16,858 nucleotides of DNA from Christiangramia sp. (GTDB taxonomy: Bacteria > Bacteroidota > Bacteroidia > Flavobacteriales > Flavobacteriaceae), in NCBI GenBank assembly GCA_024635735.1, contig JAGXII010000005.1, positions 1 through 16,858 on the forward strand. The letters are read 5' to 3'. The position numbers and the translations under genes were made by a program. The notes under the pieces are model-generated. The model ran no database searches. It saw nothing but the letters and a program-made list of their open reading frames with translations, and had not been told where the DNA came from. Positions 6,522 through 13,356 of the stretch are shown piece by piece; within the stretch, counting starts at the first letter, position 1, and the number at the start of each line of letters is the position of its first letter.

Positions 6522-8645
6522 ATGAAGCAACTCTCCAGCCTCCTGGTTTTACTCTTTCTTTTTTCCATTTGTAGTTTATCCGCTCAGGTAGATACCAGAA
6601 AGGATTCTTCCCTAAGAGCCAATCTTTATGAGTTTTCCAGGACCAGTGCCGTTTCCGGAAGGGAAAGTGAAGCGGTGAATTATATAAAATCTGTTCTCCC
6701 AGGGACGGAACTGCAACAGGATAATTTGGGGAACCTTTATTTGGTGATAGGTTCCGGTTCACCAAGAAAGTTGCTTACCACTCCATTGGATGAACCCGGT
6801 TATGTTATAAGCGAGATCCTCAACAATGGTTATTTAAAAATCGCGCCCGTAGGTTTGCATGTTGGTCCTTTAACCCATCAGTTTATGGAAGGCCATGAAG
6901 TGCATATCAACACTTCTAATGGTGGCGTTACCGGAGTTTCTACGGTGCCATCCATGCATTTTGAAAGGTTGAGATCCATAAGTGAAAGCTCTAAAAAACC
7001 CTTTGAGTGGCAGGAAGCTTTTATAGATGCAGGAGTTTCTTCTTCTGATGAAATTACAAAAAAAGGAATTCAAAAACTTGACCCGATAACACTGAATAAA
7101 AAACCGGTACTATTTGGAAATTCCCTCATTGCCGCACCCTCGATGAAAGTAAAATCGGCCGCAATAGCTTTAGCGGCAGTTGCAAATTCAATAAACGCCA
7201 AAAATATTAAAGGAACCGTAGTGATAGCCTGGACTACCCTGGAATTGCTAAACGGGAAAGGCCTGGAAGCCATAATAAATGAACAGGGACCTTTTGATGA
7301 AATCTATCGCTTTAACCGATTTTTACAATCAGATAAAATAAATGAAAACCTCCTTACGAATGAGGAATTTAAAACAGCTCCCGGAGAAGGGTTTCTAAAT
7401 CTCAAACCCGATCATTCCTTTTACACTCCTGCCTCCACCATCAGTTTTAAGGACCAGCCTATTCAAGAAGTGGGAATTGCATCTCTTTATTCATATACTC
7501 CGGTGGAAACTGTTTTAGAAAATGATATTAAAAGACTTATTGATTACTGGCTAAAAGCTGCGGGTATTAAAAGTTCCTATCAACCACTTAAAACAGGAAA
7601 AGTAGAAAGGAATGAAAAGACCTACAATACTTTTACTGAAGAAAATGACCTTGTGAAAAAACTGGTCGGGCAATATGGAGTGAGTACAGCCGAAAATGAA
7701 GTTCGTGAATTTGTACTTTCTGAATTACCTTCCTGGGCTAATCCAAAAGTGGATGAAAAGGGGAATGTGATTGTTTCCTTCGGAAAAGGGAATGAACATT
7801 CTGTATTTGTAGCCCATATGGATGAAACAGGTTACCTGGTAAATTCCATACGCTCCGATGGAAAGCTGGTTTTGGAAACTAAAGGCGGAATGTTAGCGTG
7901 GATCTGGGAAGCCCAGCCGGCTATTGTACACGCTAAAAACAATGAAATTACTGCGGTTTTTGAGCCAAGAGAGAATTACCTGGAAGCTGAAAACAGGAAC
8001 TTACCATCCGCATTAATTGTAAATGCAGGATTTTCTTCAGCAGAAGAAGCCAGAACAGCGGGCATTGAGCCGGGTAAGACTTCGGTTACCATGCCAAAAG
8101 AAATGTTGAGACTTAGCGAAAACAAAGCTACCGCCAGAGGTTTTGACGACAGGGTAGGATGTGCGGCGTTGTTACAAAGCTTAAAGAATATAGATCCAAA
8201 GCAGGTTCAGCAAAAAGTAACATTTATCTGGGCTGTAGAAGAAGAAATAGGATTAAACGGTTCTGCATTTGCCGAGCAAAATCTCAGAGATGCAAATACT
8301 GTTTATCCCATAGATACCTATGTTTCTTCAGACGATCCTTATACCCAGGAAACCTTTGCGGGCTGCCCTTTAGGAGACGGCGCGGTAATTCGTGTGCTGG
8401 AAAGTATCAATTTTATAAGCCGCGATAATTTAGAGAAGGTAAAAGAGCTGGCCCGTAAAAATTCCATAAAAACTCAATATGGAATGACAGCTGGAGGGAC
8501 AGACGGGCAGGCATTTTTAGGATATGGAATTCCGTCCATACCACTTTCCTGGCCTGGCCGATATTCACATTCACCCGTAGAAATTATGGATTTCAGGGAT
8601 ATGCAAAATCTGGTAAAATTAATTGAGGTTCTTGTTAAGCAGTAA
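6522..8645 (+). CDS. Exported tandem M42-type aminopeptidase; first half lacks metal ligands
   Basis: A 707-residue exported protein with signal peptide 1-21 and mature start QVDTRKD. It contains two M42-like (PepA/glutamyl aminopeptidase type) copies, about 25-365 and 370-707. The second copy is a complete dinuclear-metal aminopeptidase: H432 and D434 in VAHMDETG, D542/D543 in ARGFDDRVG, E574/E575 in WAVEEEIG, D604 in SSDDPY and H683 in YSHSPVE. The first copy aligns by eye but has lost all of these: P88 in TPLDEPG for the first His, APSMKVKS for the Asp loop, WTTLELLNG for the Glu pair and YSYTPVE for the last His. Family members are normally near 350 residues, so this is a duplication with one inactive half, perhaps a substrate-binding or assembly module. 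The GNAT gene starts 8 bases after its stop. Peptidase identity is firm; the role of the dead half is inferred. Confidence 0.85.
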   Translation: MKQLSSLLVLLFLFSICSLSAQVDTRKDSSLRANLYEFSRTSAVSGRESEAVNYIKSVLPGTELQQDNLGNLYLVIGSGSPRKLLTTPLDEPGYVISEILNNGYLKIAPVGLHVGPLTHQFMEGHEVHINTSNGGVTGVSTVPSMHFERLRSISESSKKPFEWQEAFIDAGVSSSDEITKKGIQKLDPITLNKKPVLFGNSLIAAPSMKVKSAAIALAAVANSINAKNIKGTVVIAWTTLELLNGKGLEAIINEQGPFDEIYRFNRFLQSDKINENLLTNEEFKTAPGEGFLNLKPDHSFYTPASTISFKDQPIQEVGIASLYSYTPVETVLENDIKRLIDYWLKAAGIKSSYQPLKTGKVERNEKTYNTFTEENDLVKKLVGQYGVSTAENEVREFVLSELPSWANPKVDEKGNVIVSFGKGNEHSVFVAHMDETGYLVNSIRSDGKLVLETKGGMLAWIWEAQPAIVHAKNNEITAVFEPRENYLEAENRNLPSALIVNAGFSSAEEARTAGIEPGKTSVTMPKEMLRLSENKATARGFDDRVGCAALLQSLKNIDPKQVQQKVTFIWAVEEEIGLNGSAFAEQNLRDANTVYPIDTYVSSDDPYTQETFAGCPLGDGAVIRVLESINFISRDNLEKVKELARKNSIKTQYGMTAGGTDGQAFLGYGIPSIPLSWPGRYSHSPVEIMDFRDMQNLVKLIEVLVKQ

Positions 8646-8653
8646 TCATCAAA

Positions 8654-9112
8654 ATGAAGTCTGATATAATTTTGAAATGCAGCAATTCTGAAAATCCTGA
8701 TTTTCTGGAATTGGTGAAACACCTGGATGCCGATCTGGCTATCAGGGATGGTGATGAACATGAATTCTACAATCAGTTTAATAAACTCGATGCCATAAAA
8801 AATGTGGTGGTAGCTTATTTGAATGGAGAGGCAGTGGGCGCCGGAGGCATTAAACAGTATTCGCCCGGAATAATGGAAGTAAAAAGAATGTTTGTATTAC
8901 CCGAAAACAGAGGTAGAGGAATAGCTGCTGAAATTCTTAAAGAGCTGGAAAAATGGGCCGGTGAACTCGCTTTTAAAAAATGTATTTTGGAAACTGGCAT
9001 CAGGCAACCCGAGGCTATTGCCCTCTATAAAAAGTGCGGGTATAAATCCATTCCGAATTACGGACAGTATAAGGATGCGCCAGGCAGTGTATGTTTTGGG
9101 AAATTGCTTTAG
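8654..9112 (+). CDS. GNAT-family N-acetyltransferase
   Basis: A cytosolic 152-residue acetyltransferase that would transfer an acetyl group from acetyl-CoA to an amine. The CoA-binding motif A is clear: VKRMFVLPENRGRGIAAEIL, with the R-x-x-G-x-A loop at residues 86-91. Motif B follows (ILETGIRQPEAIALYKKCGY, LYKKCGY at 124-130). The N-terminus (FLELVKHLDADLAIRDGDEH) matches a common Bacteroidota subgroup whose substrates are unknown. It starts 8 bases after the M42-type aminopeptidase gene and is likely to be translated from the same mRNA. Acetylation of a released amino acid or peptide is possible but not shown. Confidence 0.92.
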   Translation: MKSDIILKCSNSENPDFLELVKHLDADLAIRDGDEHEFYNQFNKLDAIKNVVVAYLNGEAVGAGGIKQYSPGIMEVKRMFVLPENRGRGIAAEILKELEKWAGELAFKKCILETGIRQPEAIALYKKCGYKSIPNYGQYKDAPGSVCFGKLL

Positions 9113-9206
9113 ATCTTAAGCCAATAAATTCAGCCAGGATAGTGTTTAAAGATGAGAAAATTTAGGAGCTGTATAAGTTTTTCTTTTTCAGGATGTTGAA
9201 AAAAAA

Positions 9207-9235
9207 TAGTAATTTACTTCAGAATACTATTACTA
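9207..9235. repeat. Small inverted repeat before the tricorn-like gene
   Basis: A perfect 7-base inverted repeat (TAGTAAT at 9207-9213, ATTACTA at 9229-9235) with a 15-base spacer lies 25 bases before the ATG at 9260. The 147-base gap 9113-9259 otherwise shows no terminator and no clear promoter. It could be an operator or leader hairpin, but the bases are AT-rich and chance is quite possible. Confidence 0.25.
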
Positions 9236-9259
9236 CAACTATCAATCAACAATCCAATT

Positions 9260-12200
9260 ATGAAAGCACTCTTACTTCTGCCTCTCTCATTATTCATTTT
9301 TTCATTTCATCTCGGCGCTCAGGAAATTAACACCGAGGATACCCGGCTCCTTTCAGCACCGGCAATAAGCGATTCTAAAATCGCGTTTATTTATGCTGAA
9401 GATCTCTGGGTATCCAATAAGGATGGGTCTAATCCAAGACGCCTAACCGTGGATGAAGGAGTTGAAAGCTTTCCTGTATTTTCCCCTGACGGAAAAAGTA
9501 TCGCTTTTAGTGCTGAATATGACGGAAATACCGATGTTTTTATTGTTCCAACCGAAGGGGGCGTACCTAAACGACTTACCTGGCATCCCTATGCCGATTA
9601 CGTAAGGGATTTTACGCCTGATGGGAAAAATGTACTTTTCGTATCTCAACGCGGGGTTTTTACCAACCGGTATTCGAAACTTTTTCATGTAAATATTGAG
9701 AATGGAAATGTGGAAGAACTTAAAATTCCTCACGGCGTATGGGCCAACTATAAAGCCGATGGAAAGAAAATAGCCTATACTCCGCTTGCTGATCGATTTC
9801 TACAGTGGAAGCATTACCGCGGCGGTACCCAGACCAGAATATGGATTTATGATACAGATTCTTATGAGGTAGACGAAATTCCAAAACCAAAAGAAGGAAG
9901 TAACGATACCCAGCCACAATGGATGGATGGGAAAGTATATTTTAGAAGTGATCGTAATGGGGAATTTAACCTTTTTAGCTACGATCCCTCTTCTGAAGAA
10001 GTAAAGCAGCTAACCAATTTTCAGGATTTTCCGGTTCTTAGTATAGGAGCAGGAAACGGAAAAATAATCCTGGAACAGGGCGGTTATCTGCATGTTTTTG
10101 ATCCTGCTACAGGAAATTCTGATAAATTAAAAATTGGTATTGCGACAGACCTTTTGGAATTAAGGCCAAGATTTGTAAAAGGAGATCAATATGTGAGAAG
10201 TGCCTCTATTTCGCCAACGGGAGCAAGGGTAGTTATGGATTTTAGAGGGGAAATTATTACTGTTCCTGCAGAAAAAGGAGATCCTCTTAATATTACCAAT
10301 TCGCCCGGAGCGCATGAAAAATATCCTGTCTGGTCTCCCGATGCGAAGACCATCGCATACTTTTCAGATGAAAGTGGTGAATATGCCCTTCATTTATACG
10401 ACCAGAATGAGAACGCTCCCACTAAAAAAGTTAAACTGGACGGAGCAGGATTTTATGCCTATCCGCATTTTTCACCAGATAGCCGAAAGATCGCTTTTGT
10501 AGATAATAGTCGAAGCCTATACATGTATAACAGGGATAAGGATAAGGTGAGCAAAATTGCTTCAGATGTGCTTTATACGCCCGGAGTTTTCAGGGAATTA
10601 TTTGGAGACTGGTCCCATGATTCCAACTGGATCACCTATACCATAATTACAGATACTAATTTTGAACAGGCCTTTGTATATTCTATTTCTGAAAATAAAT
10701 CCTGGCCAATTTCTGACGGATATTCCAATGTAACCAGTCCGGAATTTGATCCCAGCGGTAAATACCTGTATATGCTCGCTTCTACCGATGCGGGGCCTGT
10801 GGTAAACTGGTTCGATCAGTCTAGCCAGGATATGGAAATGAGCAGTTCTTTTTACCTGGTTACTTTACAAAAGGATGTGGTTTCCCCATTTTTTAAAGAA
10901 AATGATGTGGAGATCATTCAGAAAACCGAAAAGGAAGAAGAGAAAAAGAAAAAGGCTGAAGAGGATAATAAAGAGATTCCGGTTCCACCTTTAAAAATAG
11001 ATTTTGAAAATCTTCAATACCGTATCGTGGATATTCCTATTCCGCCAGGTGTTTATGATGAACTGAATGCGCCAAAAGAAGGGCAGCTTTATTATTTAAA
11101 ACATACCCGTCATCAGGAAGGCCCCGGTGATCTTCGTAAATATGATATCAAAGAGAAAAAGGATACGCTTATCATGCCAGCGGATTATTATGAGATTTCC
11201 GCGAATAATGAGAAGGTACTTTACAGAGTTGATTCAAAAATGTGGGTGGCCAGTCTTGGTCAGAAACCTGATAAGCCGGCCCTTAATCTGAGTAGTGTGC
11301 AGGTGAAAATTGATCCGCAGGCCGAGTGGGAGAATATTTTTAACGAGGCCTGGAGAGTAAACAGGGATTATTTTTATGATCCCGGGATGCACGGGGTTGA
11401 CTGGGAGGCGATGAAGGAAAAATACAGTCAGTTTCTACCCGATGTCACTACCAGAAGCGATCTCTATCAGGTGATGGAATGGATGTTTAGCGAGCTGGGA
11501 GAGGGTCACCACCGATTCTCAAGTCGGGGTGATCACATGAATGAACCAGAAATGATCAAAGGAGGTTTGTTAGGGGCAGATTATGTAGTTGAAAATGGCC
11601 GTTACCGCATCAAAAAAATCTACGGAGGGCTTAACTGGAATCCTCAAATGCGTTCTCCGCTTACAGAACCCGGGGTAAACATCAGGGAGGGAGATTATAT
11701 CATTGCCGTAAACGGGGAAGAGGTGACCGCCCAGGATAATCTCTATAAATATTTTGAAAATACCGCCGGAAAGATCGTAACCCTAACCGTGAGTTCATCT
11801 CCCAATAATTCCGGTAGCCGTAAGGAGAAAGTAACACCTGTAGATAATGAATGGGCCTTGCGAAACCGGGACTGGGTAGAAGGTAATATTAAGAAAGTAG
11901 ATAAAGCTACAAACGGGCAGGTAGCCTATGTGTATGTTCCTAACACGGCAGATGCCGGGCACGAGTATTTTAAACGATATTTCTTTCCGCAGGCCAATAA
12001 AAAAGCGGTAATTATAGATGAACGATTTAATGGTGGCGGCCAGCTAGCCGATTATTATATTGATATTCTGAAAAGGCCAAGACAGTCTTTCTGGAATTAC
12101 CGCTACGGTAAAGATCAGAAAGCACCGGGCGCTTCCATACAGGGTCCAAAAGTTATGCTTATTGATGAAACTGCAGGTTCCGGAGGGGATTATCTCCCAT

Positions 12201-12523
12201 GGATGTTTAGAAAATTTGGACTGGGAACGATCATAGGGAAAAGAACCTGGGGCGGACTCGTTGGCGTTCTTGGTTTTCCCGAATTTATTGATGGCGGGAG
12301 TGTAACTGCTCCTAATTTGGCTTTTTATTCTGAAAATGGCTTCCGCGTGGAAAATGAAGGTGTGGCTCCGGATATTGAGGTCGAGCAACTGCCAAAAGAG
12401 GTGATCAATGGCCATGATCCGCAGCTTGAGAAAGCCATCGAAGTAGTAATGGAAAAGCTGAAACAGAATCCGCCGGAAGAAGTAAAAAGGCCTCCGTATC
12501 CCGATAAAATGAAGAAAAATTAA
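9260..12523 (+). CDS. Tricorn-like S41 peptidase (exported, double beta-propeller and PDZ)
   Basis: A 1087-residue tricorn protease homologue, which cuts oligopeptides into short peptides. Signal peptide 1-20, mature start QEINTED, so it acts in the periplasm or outside. Residues about 30-300 and 300-540 are two beta-propellers with repeated WD40-like units (FPVFSPDGKSIAF, YPVWSPDAKTIAY, YPHFSPDSRKIAF). A charged Lys/Glu linker (about 551-575) leads to the helical C1 region, a PDZ domain (about 770-865, EPGVNIREGDYIIAVNG) and the S41 core (about 880-1065). Catalytic residues by analogy with archaeal tricorn are H750 (GEGHHRF), S974 (ETAGSGGD) and a Glu in VENEGVAPD (1031 or 1033). D920 (DERFNGGG) sits where tricorn has the Asp that positions substrate. 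All are present, so the enzyme should be active. Its neighbour at 6522 is an exported aminopeptidase, a fitting partner because tricorn products are finished by aminopeptidases. Confidence 0.92.
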   Translation: MKALLLLPLSLFIFSFHLGAQEINTEDTRLLSAPAISDSKIAFIYAEDLWVSNKDGSNPRRLTVDEGVESFPVFSPDGKSIAFSAEYDGNTDVFIVPTEGGVPKRLTWHPYADYVRDFTPDGKNVLFVSQRGVFTNRYSKLFHVNIENGNVEELKIPHGVWANYKADGKKIAYTPLADRFLQWKHYRGGTQTRIWIYDTDSYEVDEIPKPKEGSNDTQPQWMDGKVYFRSDRNGEFNLFSYDPSSEEVKQLTNFQDFPVLSIGAGNGKIILEQGGYLHVFDPATGNSDKLKIGIATDLLELRPRFVKGDQYVRSASISPTGARVVMDFRGEIITVPAEKGDPLNITNSPGAHEKYPVWSPDAKTIAYFSDESGEYALHLYDQNENAPTKKVKLDGAGFYAYPHFSPDSRKIAFVDNSRSLYMYNRDKDKVSKIASDVLYTPGVFRELFGDWSHDSNWITYTIITDTNFEQAFVYSISENKSWPISDGYSNVTSPEFDPSGKYLYMLASTDAGPVVNWFDQSSQDMEMSSSFYLVTLQKDVVSPFFKENDVEIIQKTEKEEEKKKKAEEDNKEIPVPPLKIDFENLQYRIVDIPIPPGVYDELNAPKEGQLYYLKHTRHQEGPGDLRKYDIKEKKDTLIMPADYYEISANNEKVLYRVDSKMWVASLGQKPDKPALNLSSVQVKIDPQAEWENIFNEAWRVNRDYFYDPGMHGVDWEAMKEKYSQFLPDVTTRSDLYQVMEWMFSELGEGHHRFSSRGDHMNEPEMIKGGLLGADYVVENGRYRIKKIYGGLNWNPQMRSPLTEPGVNIREGDYIIAVNGEEVTAQDNLYKYFENTAGKIVTLTVSSSPNNSGSRKEKVTPVDNEWALRNRDWVEGNIKKVDKATNGQVAYVYVPNTADAGHEYFKRYFFPQANKKAVIIDERFNGGGQLADYYIDILKRPRQSFWNYRYGKDQKAPGASIQGPKVMLIDETAGSGGDYLPWMFRKFGLGTIIGKRTWGGLVGVLGFPEFIDGGSVTAPNLAFYSENGFRVENEGVAPDIEVEQLPKEVINGHDPQLEKAIEVVMEKLKQNPPEEVKRPPYPDKMKKN

Positions 12524-12527
12524 AAAA

Positions 12528-12556
12528 AATCTCCTCTCTTTAACCGGGAGGAGATT
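12528..12556. terminator. Hairpin after the tricorn-like gene
   Basis: A perfect 9-base stem (AATCTCCTC at 12528-12536, GAGGAGATT at 12548-12556), extended by one C-G and one G-T pair, starts 5 bases after the stop codon. On the plus strand it is followed only by TAGC-type sequence, but on the minus strand it runs into eight T. It is probably a bidirectional terminator that is stronger for leftward transcription. Confidence 0.65.
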
Positions 12557-12576
12557 AGCTATAAATTTCACTAAAA

Positions 12577-12632
12577 ATGTCCGGTCGAGCATAGTTGGGA
12601 CTCACAATATCACCAATGATGTCCGGTCGAGC
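12577..12632 (+). repeat. Pair of 14-base direct repeats, left edge of GIY-YIG element
   Basis: ATGTCCGGTCGAGC occurs at 12577-12590 and again at 12619-12632, 42 bases apart. After the first copy the sequence continues as a decayed version of the full repeat (GGGACTC where the second has GGGAGTC), so 12577-12618 looks like an old, degraded unit beside a better preserved one. Confidence 0.8.
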
Positions 12633-12668
12633 GCCTGCCTGCCGGTAGGCAGGGAGTCGAGACCTATT
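12619..12668 (+). repeat. Left inverted-repeat copy, split by a 20-base palindrome
   Basis: The unit reads ATGTCCGGTCGAGC, then 20 extra bases, then GGAGTCGAGACCTATT. Without the extra bases it matches the complement of 12996-13025 with one difference in 30. The core GGTCGAGC...GTCGAGACC can fold back on itself, in the manner of the GTCGAG palindromic repeats scattered in Flavobacteriia genomes. It ends 13 bases before the GIY-YIG start codon. Confidence 0.85.
12633..12653. repeat. 20-base palindrome nested in the left repeat
   Basis: CCTGCCT at 12634-12640 and AGGCAGG at 12647-12653 form a perfect 7-base stem around GCCGGT. The inserted 20 bases (12633-12652) are GC-rich, unlike the surroundings, and sit precisely inside the other repeat, absent from the right-hand copy. 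It resembles the CCTGCCTGCCGGCAGGCAGG-type repeats known from Bacteroidota. Confidence 0.75.
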
Positions 12669-12681
12669 AAAACTTTTTAAA

Positions 12682-13041
12682 ATGAAGCTATATTATGTTT
12701 ATATCTTGCTCTGTAGTGATGGATTAACCTATACAGGCATCACAAACAATCCGGACCGGCGTTTCGAAGAACATCAAAACGGCTTGAACCGAACTTCATT
12801 CACTTACCGCCGCAGACCGGTAAAACTAATTTTTCAGCAGGAATTTAATGAGATAGATCAGGCTATTTAATTTGAAAAGAAGATCAAAAAATGGAGTGCC
12901 GTTAAAAAATTGGCTTTGGCAAATGGTGATTATGATTTGCTGCAACTTCTTGCTCAATGCAGAAACCAAACAAGTTCAAAATTCCGGAAAATAGGAATAG
13001 GTCTCGACTCCGCTCGACCTGACATATCAAATAATGAATGA
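12682..13041 (+). pseudogene. GIY-YIG endonuclease gene interrupted by one in-frame stop
   Basis: The 5' part (62 residues to a TAA at 12868-12870) begins MKLYYVYILLCSDGLTYTGI, the YVYIL...YTGIT form of the GIY-YIG catalytic motif, followed by RRFEEHQNG, which carries the conserved Arg and His. The same frame continues after the TAA without any other stop as FEKKIKKWSAVKKLALANGD and LLQLLAQCRN to a TGA at 13039-13041. This is the normal second half of the family (AI-x-FEK-x-IK-x-W). A single base change, for example TAT to TAA, thus truncates a gene of about 119 codons and removes the conserved FEKKIK helix. The reading frame runs through the right-hand inverted repeat, which would encode its last residues (GLDSARPDIS). 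Small solo GIY-YIG genes with repeat-encoded tails are frequent in Flavobacteriia and look like selfish or repeat-spreading elements. Confidence 0.85.
12996..13025 (-). repeat. Right inverted-repeat copy of the GIY-YIG element
   Basis: A 30-base unit, inverted relative to 12619-12668 and lacking its 20-base insert. It contains AGGTCTCGACTCCGCTCGAC followed by CTGACAT, and folds as AGGTC..GA / TCGACCT around CTCCGC. It overlaps the 3' end of the GIY-YIG reading frame. Confidence 0.85.
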
Positions 13042-13356
13042 TAAATTTTTTTAGAATTATCCGTGAGAAACTTGTGGGTGGCAACCGCTTCCCTCAAATT
13101 TATTAAACGAGGCATGGCAAAATATTGATGAGACCCGGTATATCATCGCGTTTCACACTTTAACAAGTCAGAATTTTTTTCCCTCACTCTTTATGATAAT
13201 TACTACCTCCAATTACTGGGGCAGACTGAAAAGTTGTTTGCGCTGCTTGAACAATATCATTCCGGAAATTGAAGAATTATTCCGGGTGAATTTTAGAAAG
13301 ACTCTTTTCCACAGCCGAACTTTTTTTAACTTTAGGCCAAATTTAAAACACTTCCT
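13042..13356. other. 315-base stretch without a clear gene
   Basis: No intact gene is evident. Two short frames look protein-like: one reads EAWQNIDETRYIIAFHTLTS at about 13111-13170, the other LQLLGQTEKLFALLEQYHSG at about 13207-13266, ending at a TGA at 13273-13275. Neither has a usable start and they lie in different frames, so they may be remains of a decayed gene beside the element. ATTCCGG occurs at 13259-13265 and 13279-13285. The last 30 bases hold the receptor gene leader. I saw no riboswitch-like fold. Confidence 0.4.
13327..13334 (+). promoter_or_regulatory. Possible -7 promoter element of the receptor gene
   Basis: TAACTTTA matches the Bacteroidota -7 consensus TAnnTTTG in all but the last base and lies 22 bases before the TTG start. 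A convincing -33 TTTG partner is not visible; the nearest is a TTTT at 13304-13307. Weak call. Confidence 0.25.

Larger units (their letters stand above)
12577..13041 (+). mobile_element. Candidate GIY-YIG repeat element
   Basis: A unit built of a decayed repeat, a left repeat with nested palindrome, a broken GIY-YIG nuclease gene, and a right repeat in inverted orientation. Both the nuclease family and the GTCGAG repeats recur in many Flavobacteriia genomes, which fits a repeat family carried or spread with the endonuclease. No target-site duplication could be identified outside the repeats, so mobility is inferred, not seen. Confidence 0.45.

Noticed and set aside
8159..8428. An 89-codon open frame on the plus strand inside the aminopeptidase
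   Set aside because: It overlaps the metal-binding region in another frame and reads as a Cys/Arg-rich low-quality sequence.
12044..12592. A 182-codon open frame on the minus strand at the end of the tricorn-like gene
   Set aside because: It lies antisense within the strongly conserved S41 catalytic core and its translation shows no domain, so it is a shadow of the real gene.
12577..13025. CRISPR array
   Set aside because: There are only a few repeats, in mixed orientation, with a nuclease gene rather than spacers between them and no Cas genes.
13042..13356. Cobalamin riboswitch upstream of the TonB receptor
   Set aside because: No B12-box-like element or long conserved fold could be recognised by eye.
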